A stretch of DNA of 64,000 bases from Phycisphaerales bacterium (lineage in GTDB: Bacteria; Planctomycetota; Phycisphaerae; Sedimentisphaerales; Anaerobacaceae), in NCBI GenBank assembly GCA_020352215.1, contig CP070675.1:4742098-4806097 (forward strand). The letters run 5' to 3'. Positions 26,264 to 35,069 of this stretch are shown in pieces. The first letter of the stretch is position 1; each line of letters opens with the position of its first letter. Both the position numbers and the translations under genes were made by a program. Under the pieces are notes generated by a model. It made no database searches and was not told the DNA's origin. It saw only the letters and a program-made list of their open reading frames with translations.

Positions 26264-28918
26264 CTATTCCTCCTCCATCCACTGCTCTGCTATGAAACAC
26301 AGGTCGAGGAAGTTGACGATCCCGTCTTGGTTGACATCCGCCGCCGAGTATTTGCGCAGGTACGGATACGTCTGACCCTCTCCGATACCCCAGACGTTGA
26401 TGAAGTCCCAGCCGGCTTCTAACAATGTGCTCGCGATTTTCATCTCGGCGGTGGTCTTTCCTGTCCCGCCGGCGCTGTCTGACTGGCCGCTGGTTTCGAT
26501 ATCCCAGAACGAACGCTCGACGATCCCATTTGATGCAAACCCCGCATCCCAAGGACTATTTGATCCCACGAGCCCTCCGGTCATTATGCCAACGGAGTGG
26601 ACCACACCTGCGCTGTAACAGTCTCTGATAAAGGCAGGTATTTCGTCACCGCCAAGCGTGACCCCACCCGTGTGTGATCCGACCAGCCCGCCCACATAGC
26701 TATTGCCGGTAACTGAACAGATGCTATAACAGTAAGATATGTCAGAGCCGTTGTTCCCTATCAGACCGCCGACGTAGGCATGTCCGGTGACAGTACCTGT
26801 GCTGTAACACGCAAGAATATCTTCGGAATTGGATCCCACGAGCCCGCCGATATCATCACCGCCGCTGACTGTCGTAGTGCTGTAGCATCGAGTCAATGGG
26901 CCCCGATTCCAGCCCACCAGTCCACCGACAAGGTTCAGGCCGCTGACCTCTCCGGAGCTATGGCAATTGTCCACGCCGCCGGCATTATATCCCACCAGCC
27001 CACCGACACGCTCAAAACCGGAGGACTGGGCGGTGTCAACAACAGTGCTCACACTATAAGAGTTGGCCACCGCCCCACGATTGTCTCCTATCAGGCCACC
27101 TACACTTCCATTGCCTGTTACTGTACCAGCGCTGTTGGAATCAGTAATTGTACCCGGACTCCCGAACCGGACACTGTTGAACCCCACGAGGCCACCGACG
27201 GAGCCTCCACTGCCGGTGACAATGCCGGTGCTATGGCAGCCCGTGACGTTGCCACCATCATTTAGCCCCACCAATCCGCCGATTTTCTCATGTCCATTAA
27301 GTGCGCCAGTAGCATAGCTGCCAGATATACTGCCAATGTTATATCCCACGAAGATACCGATCCAGTACTCACCACTAACCGTGCCAGTGCAACAGGAGGA
27401 GAAAATTCTGCCAAGATTTAATCCCACAAGTCCACCAACGTCATGCTTCCCAACGATGTTAACATCTACAACACATAGATCCCTGACCTCGCTCTCAGTC
27501 TCAGCATCCCAGTCTCCTAATTGGCCAAACAGACCCAATCGGCGCAAGCCTTTGATTGTGAGATGCGAGACCTTATGGCCGTTCCCGTCAAAGACACCAG
27601 TGAAGGGAGTTCCCTCAAACTCCCAGGTAGCATCGTTTGTGTCAGGGGCAATCACAGCCCTATCAAACACCTTCCTTCCAGGCAGATTCGGGTCCAGGTC
27701 GATGTCGGCTGTCAGGATGAAGTGCTTGTCGTAATCTTCGGGGGTCTCCCCCAACTGCATCAGGTCCTCGGCCGTAGCGATCTGGTACGGGTCTTCGGCC
27801 GTTCCACTGCCGCCACTGTATTTGGGGACCAAGAGAATGGCGTGGATTTCGCCTTGGGCATTCATGCCCAGCCCAACGATCCAGCCGGAGTTGTTTATGT
27901 CGTGAGCCTCCCCCGGCCCCCAGTCGCTGGCGGGGTCCATGAGAGTGCAGAGGCCGATGTTGTTGCTGGCTCCCGTGGCGTCGAATAAGGTCGCGTTACA
28001 CCAGCCGCGGCTTTCCCACCCGAGGATCTGGCCGGCGTCATTGATGCAGTTGGCCCCGCTCTCATCGCCCCCGAGTGTACCCAGGTCGATGTTGTTACCT
28101 GCCCCCGTGGGATCAAACAGAGTCGCGCGCCGATCAAGTTGGCTGTTCTCCGCCCACCCCACGATCCGGCCGACGTTGTTGATGGAGTAAGCATAGCTCG
28201 ATGTGCCACCGAGCGTACCCAGATCGACATTGTTGCCCGCGCCTGTGGGGTCAAATAGAGTTGCACGCTGCCGGCCCTGCGTGTTGTCCGCGGCTCCCAC
28301 GATCTGCCCGGCGTCGTTTATGCAGGTGGCCTCACTGCCCTCTCCACCGAGCGTACCCAGATCGACGTTGTTCCCACGTCCTGTGGGGTCAAATAGGGTT
28401 GCGCGCCGCCAGCCCTGGGTGTTGTCTGCCTCTCCCACGATCTGACCAGCGTAGTTTATGGAGGTGGCCTCACTGTCCTCTCCGCCGAGTGTGCCCAGAT
28501 CGATGTTGTTGCCTGCTCCGCTGGGGTCAAACAATGTGGCACGCCTATCGCCCTGGCTGTCGTACGCTTGTCCTACGATCTGGCCGGCGTTGTTGATGGA
28601 GTGAGCCTCACTCACACCACCTCCGAGTGTACCCAGGTCGATGTTGTTACCTGCCCCCGTGGGATCAAACAGAGTGGCACGTGGACTAGGCCAAGGCTCA
28701 GGACCCGGCTCAGGAATACTGGCGTCATCCCACCCTACGATTTGGCCGGCGTCGTTGATAGACAAGGCTGCAGCAAAGTGGCCCCGTACGGTGCCCAAGT
28801 CGATGACCTCGTAGACGACCTGTGCTTGTGTGCAAACTGGGAAACCACCATAGAATGTCCAAGCCGCAATCAGTACAGGGATCGTCCGTCGGATTCTTTG
28901 ATTTGCCGACCTCCTCAT
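26264..28918 (-). CDS. Secreted HAF-repeat plus GLUG-repeat protein with dockerin-like C-terminus
   Basis: An 884-residue exported repeat protein. The start ATG 28918 has GGAGG about 8 bases upstream; a signal peptide follows (TIPVLIAAWTFYGGFPVCTQA). Residues about 35-370 hold seven HAF-type extracellular repeats built on DLGTLGG, INxAGQIVG and RATLFDPTG; five are exactly 46 residues apart. Residues about 400-480 are a spacer with DKHFILTADIDL. Residues about 490-800 hold about ten GLUG motifs (VGGLVGxNxG and CYSTGTVTG types), which form beta-helical surface structures. The last 25 residues carry one dockerin-like repeat (DVNQDGIVNFLDLCFIAEQW). A surface, matrix or adhesion role is inferred from the families. 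Confidence 0.88.
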   Translation of the reverse strand: MRRSANQRIRRTIPVLIAAWTFYGGFPVCTQAQVVYEVIDLGTVRGHFAAALSINDAGQIVGWDDASIPEPGPEPWPSPRATLFDPTGAGNNIDLGTLGGGVSEAHSINNAGQIVGQAYDSQGDRRATLFDPSGAGNNIDLGTLGGEDSEATSINYAGQIVGEADNTQGWRRATLFDPTGRGNNVDLGTLGGEGSEATCINDAGQIVGAADNTQGRQRATLFDPTGAGNNVDLGTLGGTSSYAYSINNVGRIVGWAENSQLDRRATLFDPTGAGNNIDLGTLGGDESGANCINDAGQILGWESRGWCNATLFDATGASNNIGLCTLMDPASDWGPGEAHDINNSGWIVGLGMNAQGEIHAILLVPKYSGGSGTAEDPYQIATAEDLMQLGETPEDYDKHFILTADIDLDPNLPGRKVFDRAVIAPDTNDATWEFEGTPFTGVFDGNGHKVSHLTIKGLRRLGLFGQLGDWDAETESEVRDLCVVDVNIVGKHDVGGLVGLNLGRIFSSCCTGTVSGEYWIGIFVGYNIGSISGSYATGALNGHEKIGGLVGLNDGGNVTGCHSTGIVTGSGGSVGGLVGFNSVRFGSPGTITDSNSAGTVTGNGSVGGLIGDNRGAVANSYSVSTVVDTAQSSGFERVGGLVGYNAGGVDNCHSSGEVSGLNLVGGLVGWNRGPLTRCYSTTTVSGGDDIGGLVGSNSEDILACYSTGTVTGHAYVGGLIGNNGSDISYCYSICSVTGNSYVGGLVGSHTGGVTLGGDEIPAFIRDCYSAGVVHSVGIMTGGLVGSNSPWDAGFASNGIVERSFWDIETSGQSDSAGGTGKTTAEMKIASTLLEAGWDFINVWGIGEGQTYPYLRKYSAADVNQDGIVNFLDLCFIAEQWMEEE
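27945..28770. repeat. 138-base tandem coding repeats (HAF units)
   Basis: The segment beginning GTACCCAG or GTGCCCAG recurs at 28077, 28215, 28353, 28491 and 28629, exactly 138 bases apart. A more diverged copy lies near 27945 and another begins near 28791 after an insertion. The period equals one 46-residue HAF unit. Confidence 0.85.
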
Positions 28919-28970
28919 TTGCACGTCCTCCAGATACGCCGTCGTCCCCCACATCGATAATACATAGTCA

Positions 28971-29000
28971 AGCATACACTATGTCACGGTCACCTGTCAA
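28971..29000 (-). promoter_or_regulatory. Predicted promoter of the HAF/GLUG-subtilase operon
   Basis: On the minus strand TTGACA (29000-28995), an 18-base spacer and TATGCT (28976-28971), about 50 bases upstream of ATG 28918. Confidence 0.45.
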
Positions 29001-29185
29001 GCAGAAACCGACCTACTGCTCCGAGTGGATTGAGATTGCTTCGGCCTAAAGGCCTCGCACTGACGGGACCCTGTCAGAGAATCCAAGCGTAGCCGACCTT
29101 GCCCGACTTGGTTTTGCACTTGCAATAGCTACTCCGCCCGCGATGATATGAGGGTCTGAGAACTTCTTAGAACGGAGGTGTCAGA

Positions 29186-29911
29186 ATGAGTGGCATTGGT
29201 GACAGGTTTCAACAGGAGACGAAGTACTACCCGGATAGGATGCCGGCTCGCGGATCGGTCTGGGATGCCAAGCCGAAACTGTACAAGGTGTACGAGGATA
29301 AGCCGACGATTGACCTGCCCGCCTTTGAGGCGAGCAAGCCGATGAGTCTGGACCAGACGCTCAGGCAAAGAAAGAGCATTCGTGATTTTAAGGATAGATC
29401 GATCAGTCTCGGCCAGCTCTCGTATCTGCTGTGGGCATCGACCGGCATACAGCGAGTCGAGCACGGATACGAGTTCCGCACAGCACCGTCGGCAGGAGCG
29501 CTATACCCGATAGAAACATACGTTGTCGCCAACGACGTGAGCAAGCTTGAACCGGGCCTGTACCACTACGCCATCGGGCGACATCAGCTCGAACAGCTAA
29601 GCACCGGCGACTTGCGTCGGCAGACTGCGATGGCGGCGTTGGGGCAAGCGATGTGTGCAAGCGCAGCTGCGGTCTTCGTATGGTCGGCGATGTTCGACCG
29701 CTGCAAGATCAAGTACGGCCAGCGGGCGTACAGGTACATATTTCTTGATGCCGGCCACATCGCCGAGAATCTGGCCTTAGCCGCCGTGAGTCTGAATCTC
29801 GGCACCTGCGAGATCGGCGCACTCTATGACGATCAGGTCAATGCGATTCTCGGCATCGATGGTATCGAAGAAAGCGTGGTCTGTATGGCGGTCGTCGGAG
29901 TGCCAGCCTGA
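29186..29911 (+). CDS. SagB/ThcOx-type nitroreductase-family FMN dehydrogenase
   Basis: A 241-residue flavoprotein of the nitroreductase superfamily. RRKSIRDFKDRSISLGQLSYLLWAS is the N-terminal FMN-binding block, RTAPSAGALYPIETYV the SagB-type active-site block, and AGHIAENLALAAVSLNLGTCEIGAL the C-terminal FMN/dimer block. SagB enzymes oxidise azolines in peptide natural products, but no cyclodehydratase or precursor peptide is visible here, so this may be a stand-alone oxidoreductase. The start has GGAGG seven to eight bases upstream. It is transcribed divergently from the HAF/GLUG operon. Confidence 0.88.
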   Translation: MSGIGDRFQQETKYYPDRMPARGSVWDAKPKLYKVYEDKPTIDLPAFEASKPMSLDQTLRQRKSIRDFKDRSISLGQLSYLLWASTGIQRVEHGYEFRTAPSAGALYPIETYVVANDVSKLEPGLYHYAIGRHQLEQLSTGDLRRQTAMAALGQAMCASAAAVFVWSAMFDRCKIKYGQRAYRYIFLDAGHIAENLALAAVSLNLGTCEIGALYDDQVNAILGIDGIEESVVCMAVVGVPA

Positions 29912-29931
29912 TTCTTGACACTTGTCCCTCA

Positions 29932-29960
29932 TTGCTGCTCGACATTTCGTCGCATATAAT
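29932..29960 (+). promoter_or_regulatory. Promoter giving a possibly leaderless transcript
   Basis: TTGCTG (29932-29937), a 17-base spacer and a perfect TATAAT (29955-29960). The expected start, six to seven bases downstream, falls on the A of ATG 29967; no ribosome-binding site precedes that ATG. Confidence 0.6.
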
Positions 29961-29966
29961 CGGTTC

Positions 29967-30335
29967 ATGCGTGACATTCATGAAGTCTTCGCGGCTTTGG
30001 GTCGGTCGAGGTTTCGCAGTCGCTTCAGGCTCGCTGGCAAAGAAGCGGAGTATCTTGAAGCCAAAGGTCTGCCGGTGATTCTCGATCACGCCCGCGACTT
30101 CGTTATGAATCGATTGGCCGAGTCAAATCCTCCAAATGACGGCAAGCAAACGCCGATGAAGAATCACCCGGTCTTCGTCGCTCAGCACGCCACCGGCACC
30201 TGCTGCCGTAAGTGCCTGGAGAAATGGCACAGAATCCCATGGGGAAGACCGTTGTCGGAGCGAGAAATCGACTACGTCGTGAGCGTGCTTCGACGCTGGC
30301 TCATCCAGCAGCAGGCCTGTGGTCTCACCGGGTGA
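29967..30335 (+). CDS. DUF4186 family protein
   Basis: A 122-residue protein of the DUF4186 family, function unknown. The family signature is clear: HPVFVAQHATGTCCRKCLEKWHRIPWGR, with a CCxxC cluster that may bind metal, followed by LSEREIDYVVSVLRRWL. The N-terminal half is basic and begins RDIHEVFAALGRSRFRSRF. The start is the first ATG after a TATAAT box. It stands between the nitroreductase gene and a PfkB kinase gene with its own promoter. Confidence 0.88.
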   Translation: MRDIHEVFAALGRSRFRSRFRLAGKEAEYLEAKGLPVILDHARDFVMNRLAESNPPNDGKQTPMKNHPVFVAQHATGTCCRKCLEKWHRIPWGRPLSEREIDYVVSVLRRWLIQQQACGLTG

Positions 30336-30364
30336 GATTTCATCGGTACGTCCTGTAAAAAGCG

Positions 30365-30392
30365 TTGCAATTGGCCTTGGGGCGGCTATACT
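30365..30392 (+). promoter_or_regulatory. Predicted promoter of the PfkB kinase gene
   Basis: TTGCAA (30365-30370), a 16-base spacer and TATACT (30387-30392), about 33 bases before ATG 30425. Confidence 0.6.
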
Positions 30393-30424
30393 GCGGTAGA
30401 AAAGGAATCTCTTGAAGGAGCAAA

Positions 30425-31402
30425 ATGGCAGGAAGGATTCCGAGAGTAGCAGTAGTCGGTGGCACCTACGTTGACATGGCAATACGGTGCAAGCAGGTTC
30501 CATTGGCCGGCCAGAGCGTCGCCGGCTCGGCTCTTTCATACGCCACCACAGGACCCGGGCCGATCCAGGCCGTACAGGCTGCGCTCTGCGGCTGCGAAGT
30601 GCACCTCATCAGCAAAGTGGGAGGCGATCCGTTTGCTCGGGAAGCCCGGGCAAAACTTGCGGAATTCAACATAGACGCGGATTATGTCTACACGGCCAAG
30701 GCCAAGAATACCGGCGTCGTTGTAACGATGGTCAACGCCGAGGGTGAGAACGCAAGCTGCTCCTATACCGGTGCCAACAGCGCTTTGCAGGCCCGGGATA
30801 TAAAATCCGCCGAGCACATCATCGCCGAAGCCGACGTCTGCTTGATTCATGGCCGATTGCCACAGGAGGCGATCATCAGTGCACTTCGCTGTGCGGAACT
30901 GTACGGCGTAAAGGTGATTCTCAACCCCGCAAGGCCAATCGAACGGCGAGGCCAGCAAGGCAGCGACCTGCCCATCGAGTACTTCTCCGCCGGCGTGCTG
31001 ATCCCCAACCTCTATGAGGCAGCCGACATAACTGAGCAATCGGCTGCCAACATTCGCACAGCCAAGCTGATCGGTTCCGAACTCGTGGCTCGCGGCGCAA
31101 ACTACGCGGTCTTAACGATGGGCAAACGTGGTTGTATGGTCGTCGATAGAAATAGCGCCCACCACGTCCCCGCCTTTGAGATTGAGTTGGTAGACCAGAC
31201 CGGCAGAGGGGACGCCTTTGCCGGGGCGTTAGCTGCATACTATGCCGTCAAGAGCGATATGAGAGGTGCGGTCAAGTTCGCCTCGGCCGCGGGGGCCCTG
31301 GCATGCACGAAGTTCGGCTCGATTGAGGCTCTGCCCACAAAGGCCGAGATCATTGAGCTTCTGCAGACAGAGGACATCGGCCTTCCGCCCAGCAGCCAGT
31401 AG
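30425..31402 (+). CDS. PfkB/ribokinase-family carbohydrate kinase
   Basis: ATP-dependent sugar kinase of 325 residues. The N-terminal block is VAVVGGTYVDMAIRCKQVPLAG; the sugar-binding glycine segment reads TTGPGPIQAVQAA instead of the usual GGKGANQA. The catalytic block DQTGRGDAFAGALAAY contains the general base Asp and the anion hole. The start has AAGGAG five to six bases upstream. Ribose, fructose or another sugar may be the substrate; the altered glycine segment makes ribose specificity uncertain. Confidence 0.9.
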   Translation: MAGRIPRVAVVGGTYVDMAIRCKQVPLAGQSVAGSALSYATTGPGPIQAVQAALCGCEVHLISKVGGDPFAREARAKLAEFNIDADYVYTAKAKNTGVVVTMVNAEGENASCSYTGANSALQARDIKSAEHIIAEADVCLIHGRLPQEAIISALRCAELYGVKVILNPARPIERRGQQGSDLPIEYFSAGVLIPNLYEAADITEQSAANIRTAKLIGSELVARGANYAVLTMGKRGCMVVDRNSAHHVPAFEIELVDQTGRGDAFAGALAAYYAVKSDMRGAVKFASAAGALACTKFGSIEALPTKAEIIELLQTEDIGLPPSSQ

Positions 31403-31502
31403 CCTACATCCAATCCCCACGCCGCAATTCTCTCTCCCAGTCTCCCAAGAGCACTCAGCACATCTCCATACGGAAAGGGGCCAAATGCCGCCATTTCCGC
31501 GG

Positions 31503-31531
31503 TTGATTATGCCGGGCAGGTGTGGTATACT
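31503..31531 (+). promoter_or_regulatory. Intact promoter upstream of the GLUG pseudogene
   Basis: TTGATT (31503-31508), a 17-base spacer and TATACT (31526-31531) with TG two bases before the -10. Confidence 0.55.
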
Positions 31532-31642
31532 GTTTTGTGCAACAGCATCGGTCGGCAACGCCCTGTTAATACGCTTATGGGCTGCTGGCGCGGTCGGATA
31601 CCGCCAATGTGCAGTTCGAGGATGGGAGGTGGAGGTCGGAAA

Positions 31643-32932
31643 ATGAGTGCGGCGACGAATCCCAGAATCCCGCGGCCATTCTCTGTACTGGCGGCAGTTC
31701 TCCTGGTGGGCTTGCCTGCCCATGCCAAGTATGGCGGAGGGACGGGCACTCCGGAAGACCCCCACCAAATTTGGACTGCCGAGCAGATGAATCAGATAGG
31801 CCTGCATGCCGAGGATTGGGACAAGCATTTCAAGCTTATGGCAGACATCGACCTCGCAGCGTAAACCGGAACACAATTCAACATAATTGGGGCGGGGCGC
31901 GCATTCAGTGGAACCTTTGACGGCAACAGCTATACTATTTCAAACTTCTCCTATGAAGCCCCCGGCGGCGATGAAGTAGGGCTTTTCGAGTCTGTCAGTG
32001 GCGCCGGGGCACTGATAAGGGATCTCGAGTTGGTGGGCGCTAACGTCGGTGCCGGAGGCAACAGCGTTGCTTCGCTGCTGGGGCGTTTGATGCTCGGAAC
32101 AATCAGCAATTGTCGCGCTCTGGAGTGCGACGTTTCAGGACGTCGTAGCGTCGGTGGTCTTGTCGGCTATAGCGGGGCCGGTATCATCGACGGCTGCTCT
32201 GTCTCCGGCGATGTGTCCGGCGAGGACCAGGTTGGCGGAGTGGTGGGGAACATAACGCACGGAACAGTGACAGACAGTCACGCCCAGGCCAACGTCTCCG
32301 GTAAGAGTAAGGCTGGCGGGTTGGCTGGGGGCAACGGAGCATTGGGAACAATGGGCAACAGCTACGCTACAGGTGAGGTCTCAGGTGAGACTGATGTGGG
32401 CGGCTTTGTAGGCAGTAACGGCCGTGGGACAATTCTTTGCTGCTATTCAACGGGCAGCGTGACGGGATCACACGATGTGGGGGGTCTCGCGGGAGTCAAT
32501 TCTGGCACGATTGCTGACTGCTTCTGGGACAACTGGACGAGCGGCAAGGGTTACATGTGTGGCGAGCAGGGATGGGGTGGCACCGGATGCACTTCAGAAG
32601 GGGTCAAGAGCACACCCAAGATGCAAACGGTCGGCACGTTCCTTGGAGCTGGCTGGGACTTTGTAGGTGAGACCGAAAACGGGACGGAGGACATTTGGTG
32701 CATCTGCTAGGGACAGGATTATCCCAAGCTAACGTGCCAGTTCGTCATGGGGGGCGTTGACAGTGACCATGACACAGACTTTGCCGACTTCTGCGCCTTA
32801 GGCTCACACTGGCTCGGAACTGACGGCAGCTTCTGGTGTGGCGGCGGCAGAACCGATCTTACTGGAGACGGCCGCGTTGACTTCGCTGACCTGGAACAGT
32901 TGGCTGAGAATTGGCTCACAGGTGTTCAATAG
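31643..32932 (+). pseudogene. GLUG-repeat/dockerin secreted protein broken by two in-frame stops
   Basis: One uninterrupted frame of 430 codons except for two stops. It starts at ATG 31643 (GGAGG seven bases upstream) with a signal peptide (FSVLAAVLLVGLPAHA) and DKHFKLMADIDLAA, as in the HAF/GLUG protein. TAA at 31862 replaces what is normally a sense codon before TGTQFNIIG. Then come about six GLUG units (VGGLVGYSGAG, VGGFVGSNGRG, VGGLAGVNSGT) and a GWDFVGET block. TAG at 32708 replaces the residue before GQDYPKLT. The end is a dockerin-like pair (DSDHDTDFADFCALGSHW and DGRVDFADLEQLAENWL). The promoter and ribosome site look intact, so the loss is recent, or the two bases are wrong. Confidence 0.85.
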
Positions 32933-33079
32933 CCCTGGCAGAGATCAGTCTCAAATAGACAGCGCCCTCACGTTCAGCCACAGACCCTTAGTCAAAAGGA
33001 CTATTAACCTGTGACAGTCAAACCTTTGGTTTGTCATTCCTGCGAAGGGGGCTGTTGAAAACGTACAAGGCTGACGGTT

Positions 33080-33166
33080 GAGATTGCCGCGCGATTCTTC
33101 GAATCGCTCGCAATGACACGGAAATGGGTCTTGTCATTGCGAGGAGCAATGCGGCGAGGCAATCTC
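33080..33166. repeat. Pair of inverted TCATTGCGAG-type repeats (right border)
   Basis: 33080-33118 reads GAGATTGCCGCGCG to CTCGCAATGAC; 33133-33166 reads GTCATTGCGAGGAGC to GAGGCAATCTC. These are the same family as 9908-10058, arranged outward instead of inward. Bases 32933-33310 hold no gene that I can support. Confidence 0.7.
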
Positions 33167-33310
33167 AGCTCCTTCGACATGCCCGGAGACGGGAATCCAG
33201 CTTGTTAAGGCCCGGGATTCCGCCCCCGTCATCAGGCGCCGAGCGGGGCGGGAATTTCGTCAAAATCTGCTGCGCCCTGGAAACAAAAATCCCAAATCTG
33301 CAAAAAATTT

Positions 33311-33463
33311 TTACTGCTTGTGCCGCACGGACTTAGCGCGAGCGGATGCGGGATGAAGTCCATCTTTTTCGCAAAGATCGTGCAGCTTCGCCCCTTTATG
33401 GAGGCGCTTGTGAATGGCCTCGCGAAGGCGTCGCAATTTGCGACGGTATGAAATTCGGCTCAT
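33311..33463 (-). CDS. Possible 50-residue basic protein
   Basis: A minus-strand frame from ATG 33463 to TAA 33311 encodes MSRISYRRKLRRLREAIH onward, very rich in Arg, Lys and His. It has no ribosome site and points away from the phage late operon. It could be chance; no family is recognised. Confidence 0.2.
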   Translation of the reverse strand: MSRISYRRKLRRLREAIHKRLHKGAKLHDLCEKDGLHPASARAKSVRHKQ

Positions 33464-33479
33464 GAGGGAGAGCTAAGGC

Positions 33480-35006
33480 ATGGCATTTGAGCTCGGTATC
33501 TTCGGGGACGATCGGCCCAGCGAGGACTACGTAGAGTGGCTTGTCGATGAACACTCGCCGGATATCCACAGGCACTTCGCAAAACTGTGGGAATACTACG
33601 CCAACCCGATGCTGGAGATGTTTGGCAACGGCGCCGCCGAGCGCAAGCTGACCGAGGCAGGCAAGTGCTACGTTCAAGCACAGGAATACGGCATACCTTC
33701 GCGAATTACCGGATTGGCGCACAGCGGCACCGCGGGCGTGTTTGGCTCAAGGGCGGTCAAAGATATCCAGCGAAAGGAAGTCGTGATCGAGAACGACATC
33801 GCGTGGCGGGTCAATGCGGCGGTGGACTTTCTTTTTGGCAAGCCGATTAGCTTTGTTTCGAAATCGCCGGATGGCCGGAAGCGGACGGAAATCGAGTCTA
33901 TACTAAAGGCAGTATTCGCGGCCAACGGCGGCATCGGATTCCTCCAGGATATGGCAGTGCTCGGAAGTGTGTACGGTTTCGTCGATTGTTTCGTCAGGCC
34001 TGGCGAAGAAATCACTAGACGCTACTCTTCTCACACCTCCTCCTCCACGGATGTGCCGCAATTGGCACGCGCGATCGAGCTGGAACTGGTTGAAGCACCA
34101 AGAGCGCTGCCTATTCTGGACGAGAACGACTACAGGAAGATCACGCACTACGTGCAGCATTTCTACCAGAAGATGAACGCGCTCAACGAGAAGACCTCGT
34201 TTCTGTCGCGGATACTCTCCGGCGGCGGGCGCAAGGCCGATAGTCGGTCTGTTGTTGCGGTGACGGAAATCGTCTCGGCGCGGGCCTGGCAGAGATACGA
34301 GAATAAGCAGCTCGTGGCAGAGGGCGAGCTGCCGTGGGGCTTTCTGCCCATCGTCCACATCCAGAACATTGCTCAGCCCTACTACTACGAAGGGGCAAGT
34401 GACGTCGAGCCATTGATGCCTCTGCAGGATGAGCTCAATACGAGACTGAGCGATAGAGCCAGCAGGATCACATTCCAGTCGTTCAAGATGTACCTGGGCA
34501 AGGGGATAGAGAGTTTCGAAGATAAGCCCATCTCACCTGGCAGAATGTGGTATACGGACAATCTTGATGCGACTATCGAAGAGTTCGGGGGAGATTCGGC
34601 GACGCCGAGCGAGGGGCTGCACATCGCCGAGATCCGTTCCGCGATGGACAAGACCAGCGGAGTGACGCCTGTCGTGGCCGGGGTGCTGAAAAACAAAATC
34701 GGGAATCTCACCAGTGCTGTGGCTCTTCGACTGACGCTCATGGGGATGCTCTCAAAGAATGAGCGAAAGAGATTCACTTATGGCGATGGGCTCAAGCGAA
34801 TTTGCAGAATGGTTCTGGGGATTCTTGATACGGCCAACATCTACAAGACATCGGAGGCCGACAGGCAAATCGAGGTAGTTTTTCCCAGTCCGCTGCCGGA
34901 GAACATGATGGAGAAACTCAGAGAAGCTCAGATCAAGAAGGAGCTGGGCGTACCCGCTGGGACGGTGCTCAGAGAATTAGGCTATGAAATCACGAATTTG
35001 CAGTGA
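33480..35006 (+). CDS. Phage portal protein (SPP1 gp6-like)
   Basis: A 508-residue protein that would form the dodecameric DNA entry ring of a phage head. Residues about 110-130 (IENDIAWRVNAAVDFLFGKPIS), GFVDCFV, PWGFLPIVHIQN, and SDVEPLMPLQDELNTRLSDRASRI match the SPP1 gp6/Phage_prot_Gp6 pattern; the stretch GVTPVVAGVLKNKIGNLTSAVALRL corresponds to the conserved C-terminal helix region. It starts the late run of co-directional genes. In most phages the terminase genes lie directly upstream; here there is only a repeat. Confidence 0.88.
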   Translation: MAFELGIFGDDRPSEDYVEWLVDEHSPDIHRHFAKLWEYYANPMLEMFGNGAAERKLTEAGKCYVQAQEYGIPSRITGLAHSGTAGVFGSRAVKDIQRKEVVIENDIAWRVNAAVDFLFGKPISFVSKSPDGRKRTEIESILKAVFAANGGIGFLQDMAVLGSVYGFVDCFVRPGEEITRRYSSHTSSSTDVPQLARAIELELVEAPRALPILDENDYRKITHYVQHFYQKMNALNEKTSFLSRILSGGGRKADSRSVVAVTEIVSARAWQRYENKQLVAEGELPWGFLPIVHIQNIAQPYYYEGASDVEPLMPLQDELNTRLSDRASRITFQSFKMYLGKGIESFEDKPISPGRMWYTDNLDATIEEFGGDSATPSEGLHIAEIRSAMDKTSGVTPVVAGVLKNKIGNLTSAVALRLTLMGMLSKNERKRFTYGDGLKRICRMVLGILDTANIYKTSEADRQIEVVFPSPLPENMMEKLREAQIKKELGVPAGTVLRELGYEITNLQ

Positions 35007-35069
35007 TGGATCGGGAGTGAGGAGACTGCGCGTTCCCAATCCTAAGCCGCCGATTAGTCAGGAGACACA

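Noticed and set aside
27945-28770. Regular 138-base repeats considered as a CRISPR-like or satellite array
   Set aside because: The repeats are in frame and encode HAF units; there are no constant spacers and no cas genes.
11813-28918. Dockerin-like repeats taken as evidence of a cellulosome
   Set aside because: No cohesin or scaffoldin is visible; such single or double Ca-binding repeats are common on planctomycete secreted proteins.
33080-33118. TTCGAATC within the repeat considered as a tRNA T-loop and attachment site
   Set aside because: No acceptor, D or anticodon arms can be folded around it.
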